Shown here: piece after piece, positions 21,209-32,255 of the stretch | How positions within the stretch are numbered: the stretch's first letter is position 1 | Layout of the letters: the number at the start of each line of letters is the position of its first letter | Origin: Nansenia antarctica | Taxonomy: Eukaryota; Chordata; Actinopteri; Argentiniformes; Microstomatidae | Assembly (NCBI GenBank): GCA_963989245.1 | Contig: OZ022348.1 | Coordinates: 26,916,702-26,980,701, forward strand | Direction: 5' to 3' | DNA length: 64,000 nucleotides | Translations under genes and position numbers: made by a program | Notes under the pieces: model-generated | Told to the model about the DNA's origin: nothing | The model's input: only the letters and a program-made list of their open reading frames with translations | Database searches by the model: none

Positions 21209-21744
21209 TACATTTTTATATAGCGCTTTTCTAGACACTCAAAGACGGAAAAGATTGAGTAATAATAATAAAAAGAAACAAAAAATAAATAAAAGATAGT
21301 ATAGGGGCCTAATTAAGGTAGTGCTGGGGACACATGGGAAGGGGAGGGGGAGAGGGTTAACTGGTGAAGGCAAGCTTGAAGAGGTGGGTTTTGAGGGTAG
21401 CTCTATAATACCCTCAAAATTATATATAATTTTTTTAGAAATTAATTAAAATTAATATATAATCACTTTTAGACGAAGGGGCGGGATAAACCAAGATGTC
21501 ACAGGATGGCTACGTCACTGGAAATGAGGATATCCTCCACTACAGTATCTGAAATAAATACACTATTTTGTATTTAAAAAATAAAATAAAAGTTTCTAAA
21601 CACATTCTCTTACTAGCAAGCTTTACTTTTACTAGCATAGAAATGGCCACGAAGTTTGCACAAGGTTGAGCTGATTGGCCTGGGTGCGCTTTCCGATTGT
21701 GCTTCCTGATTGCAGCTGGGTGCAGGGATGGGAATCTTATTTTA

Positions 21745-22384
21745 GGCTTAGTTCACACGGCAGGTCGTGATGCTCAATTCCGATTTTTTTACACAGATCC
21801 AATTTTTTTGTTTGGCAGTTCACATTACTTTTAAAATGTGACCTATATTTGACCTACATTGACTCCCGTGTGAACATTCCACGGCCCTGAACAGACCCGC
21901 ATGCGCAAAAGGACAATAACAATGATGTCACGCGCAGCGCACTGTTTACGGAAGTAACCATGGATAACATGACGGATAACGTTACAACCGGTTTCATTTT
22001 CAAGTTTTTGTGAGATATGAGCAAATGGTCAAAAGAAGAAGGATGAGGAAAAAGAGAGCCAAATGCTCGTCCATGTTCATGTTCATTCTATAGTTACCGC
22101 CAAGGAACCGGTGCAGAATTGTGATGATTGTCTCTCTGTCTCTCGAGTGACGTAAAAGTCGCATTAAATGCGACATGACAGTTCAGACGGGGGCGCGTTG
22201 CTAAATATCAGACATGTATCCGATATAATACCACCTCTGAACGCGACCCAAGTCGGATTTTAAAAAGTCAGATTTCATGTGACTTCCGCTGTTCACACGG
22301 CCATGAATAAATCAGACCTGAGTCGCATGTCGGCAAAAACGTCGGATTTGAGTCACATTTCACTGCCGTGTGAACGAGGCCTTA
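21745..22384. mobile_element. Non-autonomous DNA transposon with TTCACACGG inverted ends
   Basis: The left end AGGCTTAGTTCACACGGCAG and the right end (reverse complement AAGGCCTCGTTCACACGGCAG) form terminal inverted repeats of about 20 bp. The interior repeats GTTCACACGG and CGGATTT words. There is no coding frame. Confidence 0.6.
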
Positions 22385-22587
22385 AGGCCAATGCACACGG
22401 CCCCGATTTTGGCGCACCGCCGAATTCAATTCCATTGTTTTGAATGAGACAATGCACACGGCGTGCGATGCGATATTATCGCACGACAACATTCGATTCT
22501 CCATTCACACCAATTGAAATAATTCAAAGAATTGAGAATCGAATGTTGTCGTGCGACAAAATCGCACGCCGTGTGTATTGGCCTTTA
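22385..22587. mobile_element. Second MITE with AAGGCCAANNCACACGG ends
   Basis: The left end AAGGCCAATGCACACGGC and the right end GCCGTGTGTATTGGCCTTTA are inverted repeats, with internal inverted words GAATGTTGTCGTGCGA. It abuts the previous MITE directly. Confidence 0.6.
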
Positions 22588-23009
22588 GAATGTGGTTCTA
22601 TGATTGGATCACAAACTCTGCGTCCACACGTTGTCTTAAAATGTGTTGTATTATGACCACTGTGATTGCGTCTCATAGAATGTGGACAGGTCACCTTTTA
22701 CGGCAGACTTTGTCACCTTCTTTCATTGTGACCATTCAGGTTCATCTATAGTAGCTTCACCTTGGCCTCTGATAGGGCAATGTGTCTTACAGTATTATCG
22801 ATACAGAATCCAATGTTTCCAGGTGTACACTGTACACAGTGTACTTAAGTGGAAATCAGGATCATATCTTCCACTACAGTATCTGAAATAAACACGTATT
22901 TTCTATAAAATAAAATAAAAAAGACACTTTCTAAACACGTTCTCTTACTAGCCAGCTTCTCTGTTGGAGTCCACTGGAATAGAAATGGCTTACGAAGTTT
23001 GCGTGTGTG

Positions 23010-23053
<44 letters not shown>

Positions 23054-24463
23054 GAGCATGTGAGCTGTTACGTCCACATGTGTCCTTGTTGTGTTTCCTT
23101 CCCTTCTGTGTTCTCCTCTATCATTCTCCATCCAGGTGTTGTCAATTGGCCAATCATTCCCTCATTCATCATCCCACTCCCATCCAATCAGAAGGCTGCC
23201 CATTCTCCAATCAGAGGGCTGCCCGTCTGTTTAAATGCTCCTCCTTGTCTCCCATTGTTAGTTGACTGTTTGGTTGTGTTTTGTTTGTTAGTTTGTCAAC
23301 TCTTAGTTTCTTAGGTTGTTTGTGTTATTTCGTACGTACCTTTTCCATTATCCATTTAGTTGTTTGTTTAGAGTAAGATTAAGTTTGGTTGTTCGTTTGA
23401 TTTAGTATTTGACTACAGTTTATTTTCTATTTTTGTATTGTCACACACTAGCCATAGGAAACAGGCGTAGGTGAGATACCCTTGGGTATACATTACATCA
23501 CGTAGGCTCATCTATGTTAAATACAGTAGGCAAAGGAGCGGCTGTCATTATGTAGAATTGTACACTGGTAGGGTCACACTTTATTCTTTTGTTTCTTTGG
23601 GTTGACACCGCACATAGTCTGCCTGTTGTCCTATGGCTTGTGTTTTTGTACACCACGAAGTATTTGTTTATTAAATCATTGCACTTTAGTTTGTTCGTGT
23701 TGTGCCTTTCTTTAGTTATTTTCCCTCCCACATCTACAAGTGGCAACTTACATTACACCCTTTATGTTACGGCTCCCCCTACACCCCCTAGACGTAGAGC
23801 CATAAGACCTGGGGTTCGTAACATGAGCCATAACCCTAACCATTAAAACAAAGATCACCATCACTTTATTACCTTATTCAACTTTTTTTTTTATTAACTT
23901 TATTAACTTAATCTACTTTACTCTATTATTGCTGATTTTGTATTCTGCCGGCATGCCAATGTCTAAGAACCTGCACCCAAGCATTTTACTCTGTGTACTC
24001 TGTGTACCTGTGTACCTGTACTTGTACCTGTACTGTACTTGTACAGGACGCCCTGAGTATGGCACCCTCCCCCCTTCCCTGTGTCCGCCTCTGTCACAAA
24101 AAGGTCAGAGGTCACCGGCTAACGTGCCTCAGGGAACCCTGTTTTCAAACCTTAAGGGAGGGGGAGGGGGGGGGGGGAGAGGGAGGGGGGATTAAGTTCA
24201 GCTACAAAAATCAGCAGTCAATATGAGAATATTTGTACCTTTTTAACAGTTAATGCTACTATACATCGCTCCCTAACAACCGTCTCCCATAGGCCAGAGG
24301 TATCCTGGGTGGTAACACACCACCAAGTCACAATGAGAACTAGAGTCTGGCTAGTAGTTCAACTCTGGACATCAGAGGAGTGACAAGAGACAGCCTGGAC
24401 ACGTTCAAGTTCAGGAGAGGAGGAGAGGGGTAGGGAGGTGGGGTGGGGTTCGGTTGGCCTTAA

Positions 24464-24507
<44 letters not shown>

Positions 24508-24715
24508 CAAAACAACAACAACAACAACAGTCATAGTAAATAAATCTGTTCCCTTAAGAGACACACAGTCGCATTCCCTGCGCCTTTAAACGTTGTGAGT
24601 CTACAGAGAAAGTAGACCGGGTAGAGAGAGAGAGAGAGAGAGAAACAAAAGCCATCATTTCTGAAGGTAGAAATACGAAAAGGATCATGGCTTTTTGGCA
24701 CGTTGCACCTGCAAC

Positions 24716-24927
24716 CGATGCTTCAATCCATGCTTTTGAAGTTCAAACAGCCTCACAGTCATCCATGAACTCATAGGGGACATAAGTAATTGTATAATAA
24801 TAATATATACATATAAAATACGTAATTTCACATTCTCTTCCTTGTTCAGTTGTTTGTAGAAAGTTGTAGAAATGACAAAAAAGAGCCAGGGAGCGGCCAG
24901 CCCGGAGGACCAACCCGGAGGTGTGTT

Positions 24928-24963
<36 letters not shown>

Positions 24964-25136
24964 CGTGTCATGACAACTGATGCTTCAATCACAATGTCGC
25001 GCAATATCAACGTCAGTCACTGTTGAAGTTCAAACAGTCATCCATGAACTCATAGGGGACAAGTCATTATATAATAATAATATATAAATATAAAATACGT
25101 AATTTCACATTCTCTTACTTGTTTTTCATATTGTAG
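24716..25136. repeat. Imperfect tandem duplication carrying splice acceptors
   Basis: 24716-24850 and about 24979-25136 share GATGCTTCAATC, GAAGTTCAAACAG, CATCCATGAACTCATAGGGG and AAATACGTAATTTCACATTC, each copy leading into an AG acceptor just before an exon (24850 and 25136). The intron-exon border was duplicated. Confidence 0.8.
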
Positions 25137-26535
25137 TCACGTACAACGATAGTTCAAGAACAACAAGAACGAAGCATGAGGGGAATTCGCGCCTTGTTAC
25201 TGTAAGTGTAACCATCACTATTAGCACACACGTCCCTGCAGTTATACCAGTGTTGTGTAACCATGTAGCCATGAATGATGCCACACCTCCTCTGTTCTGC
25301 TCCTGCAGGTCTGTTTGGGTGACAAGGCCACCAATGCCTCTGTGGCCACGGTTGCCCCCGTCATGGCCACCCCCATCATGGCCGCCCCCGAGGACAACCA
25401 GGTCCAGAGAGCAGCCCCCCCCCCGGAGGTCCAGGCTGAACCCGAGGCCAGCTCTGCCTCTGTGGCCGTGGCTGCCCCCGGGGACAACCAACCCAAGGCT
25501 TCATATGCCAATGTGGTTCAGGTAGGCATCCCGCAGGTACAGGTACTCCAGGGGGGAGCGAGCCAGGCCGAGAGAGCAGCCCCCAGGGTCCAGAGAGCAG
25601 CCCCCCCGAGGGAGAAGTCTCGTCTAGCCCGGTCGTGTGTGCGTGTGCAGGCGGAGGAGGAGGAGAAGGGGAGGGCCCTGTTGGAGGCCAAGGACTCTGA
25701 GCTGGAGGCTGAGAAGGCCAGCAGCGCTCTGGCAAAGGCGGAGTTGGAGAGAGCGAGGGAGGAGTTGGAGAGAGCGAGGCAGAGTGAGGCCCTGGTGGAC
25801 AAGGCAGCGGAGGAGGCTCTGGTCCTTTGCAGGGAGGAGGTGGAAGAAGGCAGACTGAGAGAGAGCGGCCTCCGCCAAAAGCTCCACGTTATGGAGCAGG
25901 AGGAGAGGAACCTCCTCTGTGACAACTCCGACCTGGATAAGGAGAGGCGCCAGGCCCTCGCTGCCCAGCGAGACATTGAGAGGAGCCTGACCAAGGTCAG
26001 GGCGACCCTCCTGGAGACCGCCAACGCCGCCAGGGAGGCAGAGGACCAGATCAAGGCCCTGCAGAGAGAGGCCCTGGTGAACAAGCTGGCGGCTGAGAAG
26101 GCTCTGGCGTTTGGCAGGGAGGTGGAGGAAGGCCGACTGAGAGAGAGAGACCTCCAACAAAAACTCCACGTTATGGAGCAGGAGGAGAGGAGCCAGGCCA
26201 ATGCCAGGGCCCTGGAGAGTGAGGCAGCTGAGGCTCTGGTCCTCACCAGAGCTGCCCTGCTGTTGGACCTGGAGAAGAGCAGGGATGAGGCCTGCACGAA
26301 GCTCCAGGAGGACAGAGACCGGAGGGGGAAGGAGAAGGCCTCCCTCACAGCCGCCCACCGGCGCACCGCTGAGGCTGAGGAGAGCAGCAGGGCGGAGGTG
26401 GACGCGCTGAAGTGCGAGTTGGACGCCATGTGGGAAGAAAAGGAAAAGAGAGAAGAAAAGTGTAAAGATCTTAAATATTTAGGGTTAGGGTTAGCATTAG
26501 GGTTAGGCTTTGGGTTAAAACGTTTATTGGGTTAA
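24872..26535 (+). CDS. Three-exon coiled-coil protein with hydrophobic C-terminal tail
   Basis: Exons 24872-24920, 25137-25201 and 25309-26535 have consistent phases (1, 0) and GT/AG borders, giving about 446 residues from the ATG at 24872. The N-terminus (MTKKSQGAASPEDQPG) leads into an alanine/proline-rich linker with repeated APEDN/APGDN units (residues about 40-105). A long charged coiled coil rich in E, R, A and L follows (about 130-425), with internal duplicates of EEGRLRE...QKLHVMEQEER. The end KYLGLGLALGLGFGLKRLLG is hydrophobic and is encoded by TTAGGG-like repeats. It could act as a tail anchor, but this is inference. No enzyme motif was seen and the family was not recognised. A related tail follows at 26573. 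Confidence 0.65.
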
Positions 26536-26572
26536 CTATCTTTAACCCAATGAACGTTTTATAAATAAATAA

Positions 26573-26797
26573 GAAGACCTAGAAAAGAAAGAGGAGAAGC
26601 TGCAGCAGGTGGAGGACCAGAGCAAGCTGCAGCAGGGGGAGGACCAGAGCGAGGAGGAGCTGGACGGACTGGAGGTCAGGAGCGAAGACCTAGAAAAGAA
26701 AGAGGAGAAGAAGAAGTCCAAAGTTCCCTACTTACGTTTAGGGTTAGGCATATTTAGCTTTGTATTTATAACTATTTCTTTGGTTTCATTTCTTTAA
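26573..26797 (+). pseudogene. Duplicate 3' end of the coiled-coil gene or alternative last exon
   Basis: An open frame of 74 codons after an in-frame stop: EDLEKKEEK units, a repeated QQ(V/G)EDQS unit, and YLRLGLGIFSFVFITISL as a strongly hydrophobic end. The DNA around EEKKKSK...TTAGGGTTAGG parallels the end of the preceding exon. It has a genuine-looking transmembrane tail, while the upstream copy has only the telomere-like one. AATAAA is at 26796-26801. Whether it is spliced in as an alternative end or is a decayed duplicate cannot be told. Confidence 0.5.
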
Positions 26798-26801
26798 TAA
26801 A

Positions 26802-27700
26802 TAAAAAAAAATGATGTGAGACTTTGTGATTTCATTACAAAAGTAAGTAATTAGTGTGCTTGCTGTAGGCAAAGTCAACCAGGACTATATACACGTGTCC
26901 GACAGGTCTAAGAGCACCACTGAGACATGGGAACTGGCAGCCTTTCTCTGACAAGACAAGACCACTTGGAAAATATGAAAAACACAAAACATGTTTGCCA
27001 TTTCTACAGATTTAACAATACACAGATATCTTACATCAAAATGTTAATCTCTTCACACTGTCACTCCACAGCTGAATATCTAAGCTATGCTAATGTCCTT
27101 GGTCCTATGGTTGTACACTGTAGGTCTGTATATCACTACCGTAATCAAATCATTATGATGTAATACATGTTTCTAACCGACACATTTTCACTATAAGTTA
27201 CGGTAATAGGAGAATATCACATACTTGACTCGTTGTGTTCCACTTTTATGTGGCATTCATCATATGTGGTTGTGATGTAGCAAACAAGCCCACTAATTAA
27301 TGTAGATACAAGTTAACCAATGCTGATTTGGGTGTCTTGAAAAAAAGAATGCTCTTTCTTTTTTTCAATGTACTGTATATGACATCTTCTATATTTACAT
27401 TTTAAAATATGTTATAAAAAAATCCAAATAATAATTGTTCTTTAAACAAGTTTAACTTTTATTTTGAAACAATGCTCATTTACATACACCCGAGGTAGCT
27501 CTTATCGCTTATCACCGTTTTCGCGGCTTCAAAGTTAAAACATGAATGGAATATTTTTTATACATACATACGATATGATACACATTTTACTCTTGTTTTT
27601 TAAATGAAAAATAAGGACCAAAGGACTATTGAGATACATCCACCACTGCCACCGGATAGGACGGTCAACTCTAACAAGCAGCTGCGTTAGCTGGCTAGTT
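26802..27700. other. No gene recognised
   Basis: AT-rich unique-looking sequence; no coding frame, terminal repeat or RNA gene was seen. Confidence 0.5.
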
Positions 27701-27716
27701 TTTATCTAAGCTCTGC

Positions 27717-27800
27717 CTGAGAGGGAGGGAGGGAGGGAGGGAGGGAGGGGGGGAGGGAGGGAAAAGAGGGAGAGAGAGAAGGGAAAAGAGGGAGAGAGAG
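27717..27800. repeat. (GGGA)n / GA-rich tract
   Basis: GGGAGGGAGGGA array followed by GAGAGAGAAGGGAAAAGAGG units, just upstream of the hAT-type gene. Confidence 0.9.
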
Positions 27801-29132
27801 AGTGAAGAGAAAACAGAGAGCCTGTTTCTTTTTGTTTACCACTAACCGAACTGTCCAGTAGCCTATACTTGTTTTATTATATTTTCTCCCCCATCGTTTC
27901 GTTTCATGTGAGCTAAATGGATGTAGATAGGGAACAGGAGGAGAGGGAGAGCCCAGCTGTGATTGGGTCTGATGGCATTGATGAACAGGCAGGTTCATCT
28001 CAAGTACGCCCTTCATGCCAAACGCACAGCAGGCCTGTTCCGCCGCTAGTAGCATCCTATTATCTCCCTGCTGATAGCCAAATGTGGGCAGCCGTTCACA
28101 ATTGGAGAGAAGTTGGTACTCCCTGCCATCAAAGAAGTAATATCTACTGTGATGGAGCGTGATCCCACACAGGTGCTGAAATCCATCCCACTCAGCAATG
28201 ACACCGTAGCACGCAGGATAGATGAGATGGGCGCCGATACAGAGGAGCAGCTGTGTGCCATCCTGCGGGAAACTCCATTCAGCCTTCAGCTGGATGAGAC
28301 AACCACTGCTGACAATAAGGCTCTGTTGATGGCCTATGTCCGCTATAGTGCCTCCAACAGTCAGGAGATGGCTGAGGAATTTTTATTTTCCAAATATCTG
28401 GAAACAGACACCAAGGGCCAGACCATTTTTAATGCACTGGATGCATATCTACAGGAGAAGTCAATCCCAATCAAGAACATCCTTGCTTGTGCCACTGACG
28501 GTGCCCCATCCATGGTTGGCAGGTACCGTGGCTTCACCGCTCTGCTGAAGGAGCAGGTCCCGCATGTCCTCACAGTCCACTGTGTCTTGCACCGCCACAA
28601 CCTTGTGGCCAAATCTAACAGTCCACCTCTCCATGAGTCTCTCAATGTTACAGTCAAGGCAATAAACAAAATAAAAGCCCACGCCCTGAATACCAGATTG
28701 TTCAGACAGCTGTGTCAGGAAAATGACGAGACCTTTGAGCGTCTTCTTCTCCACACTGAGGTCCGCTGGCTCTCAAAAGGAAACTGCCTTGCTCGCTTTT
28801 GTGAGCTGTTTGACAGCATCGTGGAGTTCCTGGAGGAGGTGGATGCAGCTCTTGGGGAACAGGTGTCATCCAGCCGCTGCGACATCATGTACCTCGCAGA
28901 CTTCTTTGGAAAAATGAATGAAGTCACACTGAAGCGCCAAGGAAAAGGAGTTACTCTGGTCCAGAGCAAGGCGGTCATCCAGAGTCTCACCTCCAGGCTG
29001 GATCTATACAGGCAGAGCATAGGCAGGAGGCAGTTTGCTCATTTCCCGCTGTTGACCAAGGTAATCTAGCCTAGGCTACTAAATTATGATGTAATAAATG
29101 TAGGCTACTCTATGCAAAACTATATTTGTGTT

Positions 29133-29600
29133 TGTAGTATATTTTTACACATTAATAGCCTTCTTATATTCACGTATATTTTACACATATATTCACGTAT
29201 ATTTTACACATATTACACGTATATTTTTATTACTTCAAATACACTTTATTAAATACTTTTATTATTTCAATACAAAAGATCTCGGGAAGATCTTTTGAAT
29301 TGTCGCGCATGCGCAGTCACACACACACGCATATGCACGCCCCCGAGGGTCTAGGCCAATCAGAGGCCTAGAAGGAAGGGTCATGATTGGCCAAGAACAT
29401 ACTGTGATGTGATTGGCTGAGGGCCGCTATAAAACTTCTGTGCAGAGGCTCGAGCGGCCTGCTCTGCTGACTATCTCGACTGTGACTGTTTTGTGTGCCT
29501 GTAATCTGAGGACCCGACCTTTTTTGAATAAATACTTTTAAAACTTTGGCCAGGAATTTTCACCTCTTCTTTTATCACTGAAACAGAGAAATATTCGACA
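29133..29600 (+). repeat. ERV 5' LTR
   Basis: TGTAGTATAT...ATTCGACA. Three CCAAT-type boxes (GGCCAATCAGAGG, GATTGGCCAAG, GATTGGCTGAG) precede TATAAAA at 29428-29434, and AATAAA is at 29527-29532. A 9-bp-arm palindrome (AAAAGATCT CGGGA AGATCTTTT) lies near 29273-29296. Confidence 0.95.
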
Positions 29601-29604
29601 TAAG

Positions 29605-29622
29605 TGGCAACCACGAAGGGAC
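29605..29622 (+). promoter_or_regulatory. ERV primer-binding-site position
   Basis: TGGCAACCACGAAGGGAC starts four bases inside the 5' LTR. It begins with TGG as expected for pairing to a tRNA CCA end. I could not assign the tRNA. Confidence 0.5.
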
Positions 29623-29675
29623 ATTTCCATAGCTCTGGATGATCGGTCGTTTTGCAATTCTTCAAGGCAACAAGG

Positions 29676-29681
29676 GTAAGT
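29676..29681 (+). promoter_or_regulatory. Candidate major splice donor of the ERV
   Basis: AAGG|GTAAGT is a near-consensus 5' splice site 76 bases after the LTR, preceded by an ATG at 29639 opening 12 codons in frame up to the donor. This is the expected place for the donor that makes env mRNA. Usage is inferred. Confidence 0.5.
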
Positions 29682-32255
29682 TTCTGCTGAATTCGCGAGG
29701 ACAAGGCGGAGCTGCGCAAAATAGACTGTGTATATCGATTGAGCTATATTTAAATCGGATCTTCTTGAAGTATATAACTGGGTCGAGGTCAGTCAGAGAG
29801 AGCCGGGTTGTAAAACCTGTATTGTGAAAAGTGTTTTAATTGTACGATTTTTATCGTGTGTGTGGTTATTGTGGTATAGCAGAGAAGAAGCTGCTGTAGT
29901 CTTGTTTTGAGAACAAGGTATTAGCACAAGCTAGGGGGAGACGTTTTTCTAGCGGGCTAATAACTGTGGTTTGTATCAGGCAATAGTCTGGTGGAGTGTA
30001 AAAGCTCAGGAGATAGCTCTATTCAAATGGTATGGAATTGGAATTCCTAGTTTGAAAGAGCAGAGTCCGTGCTAGTGAGCAGAAAATAGCGCTATTTTAG
30101 AGATATGCATTGTTAAATTACTTGAGAAGCACGGAGGAAAAACGTGGTTTGAATAGAAAGGGCGCTATTTTTTCTTTGTGTGAAACGCATGTCAGAGAAG
30201 GCCGCTAGTTGAAAAGGGCGCCATATTTTTTCTTTGTGTGAAACGCATGTCAGAGAAGGCCGCTAGTTGAAAAGGGCGCCATATTTTTTCTTTGTGTGAA
30301 TGCATGTCTGAATTGGCGCCAATTTTTTCCTTTGTGTGAATGGATGCAGACTCAGTAGACACACAGGGCCTAGTAGAAAGCATATGTCATTTTAGAAGTA
30401 TTTGAATAAGATTATCTTGGCAAATAATACGTTGAACTGCATTGAAAGATATTCTTGAAAATTGCTGTGTCGTGGAGAATAATAATTATTGTGGAAAAGC
30501 AGTGTTGTGAAGATTAATCTTACAGTCTTGGCTTCTTTCCCCCTGACATCCATTTTTTTCAAATACACACGCGCGGGTTTTGATAAATGTCAGTACTCAT
30601 CTCTTAAAAGATAACGATAAAACCATACACATAGACTGGGATTGATAAAAATAGAGATAGAGTGAATTGATCTCGGGGTATTTCAAATAAGTTTAAAGGT
30701 ACGGTTACTCGGAAAACGGGAGGGAAAACGGGCCAGCACATTTTAAACACAGAGAGCATGCGGAGCCAATAGGCCCGCTTTACAGAATATTGGTGAAAGA
30801 ATCTAAAAGGTTAATGCATATATTGATGTTGTGAATGACTTTTCAGTATCACATTGATTTAACTAATTACTTATCAGTTGAATTAATTATTCAGATCATT
30901 CATTTTCTGTTTCCCAAAACAATTGATTGATTCCATAAGTTTTAAATCAATGTATATGATGATATAGTGAATAATTCTAACTAATCATTCATTCCTTTCA
31001 CTTAACAATTGATTTAGGTATAGATTGTAAAAGTAAAAAAGATAGATTGAGAGTTTTAGGTAAGATATAGTCATTCTGTAAAGACATCTTCGGTGTGGCG
31101 GCCTCTACTGGTCGAGACACGATAGGACGTTTTTAATTCTTTACTGCCATCTAGTGGAAGAGACACGATAGGACGTTTTTAATTCTTTACTGCCATCTAG
31201 TGGAAGAGACACGATAGGACGTTTTTAATTATTTACTGCCCTCTGGTGGATGAAACAAGATAGGACGTTTTTAATTGTGTACTGCCCTCTAGTGGATGAA
31301 ACAATATAAGACATTTTTAATTGTTTGCTGCTCTCCAGTGGACGGAATACGATAAGACACTGGAACACTGGTTCTCCATCAGTGCATCCGCCTGAGGTCG
31401 ACGATATAGTCTTTTACAATGATAAATGGAGGGTTACTTCAATTAATTTAAGTAATTACAAATTGATTTAATTAATTATTCAGATTATTTCATTTTCAGT
31501 TTTCACAAAACTTTGATCAATTGGTTTATAGTGGTCTAGGGATGACGTTTTCTTCCACAGGATTACATCAATGAAGTGTAAATGACTAAGTCTAGTTGAT
31601 TGTGCATTCCTTCCGAGTAGCAGGTCGATTTCCTTACAGATTGTAATTGATAATTGATCATTTTGTTCCTTTCAAATAACAAATCGATTTCCTTACAGAT
31701 TGTAATGAATAATTAATCATTTTATTCCTTCCCAATGACAAGTCGATTTCTTTACAGGTTGTGATTAATATTCGTGTTTTACATCTTTTTATTTGAAGTT
31801 AAGTTCTTTTTTCACAGTTCTTGATTAAAGAATAGCAGAACAGTTTCTATCCGAGGATTGATCAAGCAAGGGGTTGTGGATCAGAAAGACTCAGAGCGTG
31901 ACCTGCTGTTGTAATTTGATAATTGTGTTGAACAGCCTTTGTAGTTTAATAATTAAGTTGACCTGAACTATAATTAATATTGATTGAGCAATTAACTGAC
32001 ACACCTTCATACATAATAAGGGAAAAAACCATTTAGATTAAAACACATACACATAGATTACATTTAAGTCAATAATACACAATACCACTGAAACAATCCG
32101 TTGTTCCGGAGTTGTAGTGTTCTGTGTGGACAGTTGACACAGTTAAGAGTTGGACTAGTATCTGTTTAGCAGATACAGCAACAGAAGGTGGGTTGTAAGG
32201 AAAGTACACCTTATAGCATATTTTCAGCATATTAAGCAGTATAAATATTTCAAAC

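Larger units (their letters stand above)
20680..24715. other. Repeat patchwork without recognised full genes
   Basis: Segments here recur elsewhere in the window: 20730-20930 resembles 55540-55690, 21160-21420 resembles 55725-55985, 22885-23060 resembles 56035-56160, and 23825-23955 resembles 58028-58155. It also contains two MITEs (21745-22587), TG tracts (22998-23048), a GTGTACCTGTAC array (23995-24050), poly-G/GGGGGA (24160-24190) and GA tracts (24472-24506, 24624-24643). Confidence 0.6.
29601..32255 (+). other. ERV leader with three tandem-repeat arrays
   Basis: 2.65 kb without a convincing gene. Array 1 (30160-30345): about 58-bp units containing TTTTTTCTTTGTGTGAA and CGCATGTCAGAGAAGGCCGC, four copies. 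Array 2 (31095-31345): about 46-bp units ACTGCCATCTAGTGG plus GACACGATAGGACGTTTTTA, five copies. Array 3 (31625-31770): about 57-bp units AATCGATTTCCTTACAGATT, three copies. It is unusually long for a gammaretrovirus-like leader and presumably holds packaging and translation signals. Confidence 0.8.

Noticed and set aside
25518..26429. Minus-strand frames of 244-303 codons opposite the coiled-coil exon
   Set aside because: Serine/leucine-rich shadows of the coiled-coil codons; the plus strand has matching splice phases.
29639..30383. Short frames in the ERV leader as accessory genes
   Set aside because: All under 65 codons, crossing tandem repeats, with no recognisable domain; only the ATG-to-donor mini-frame is worth a check.
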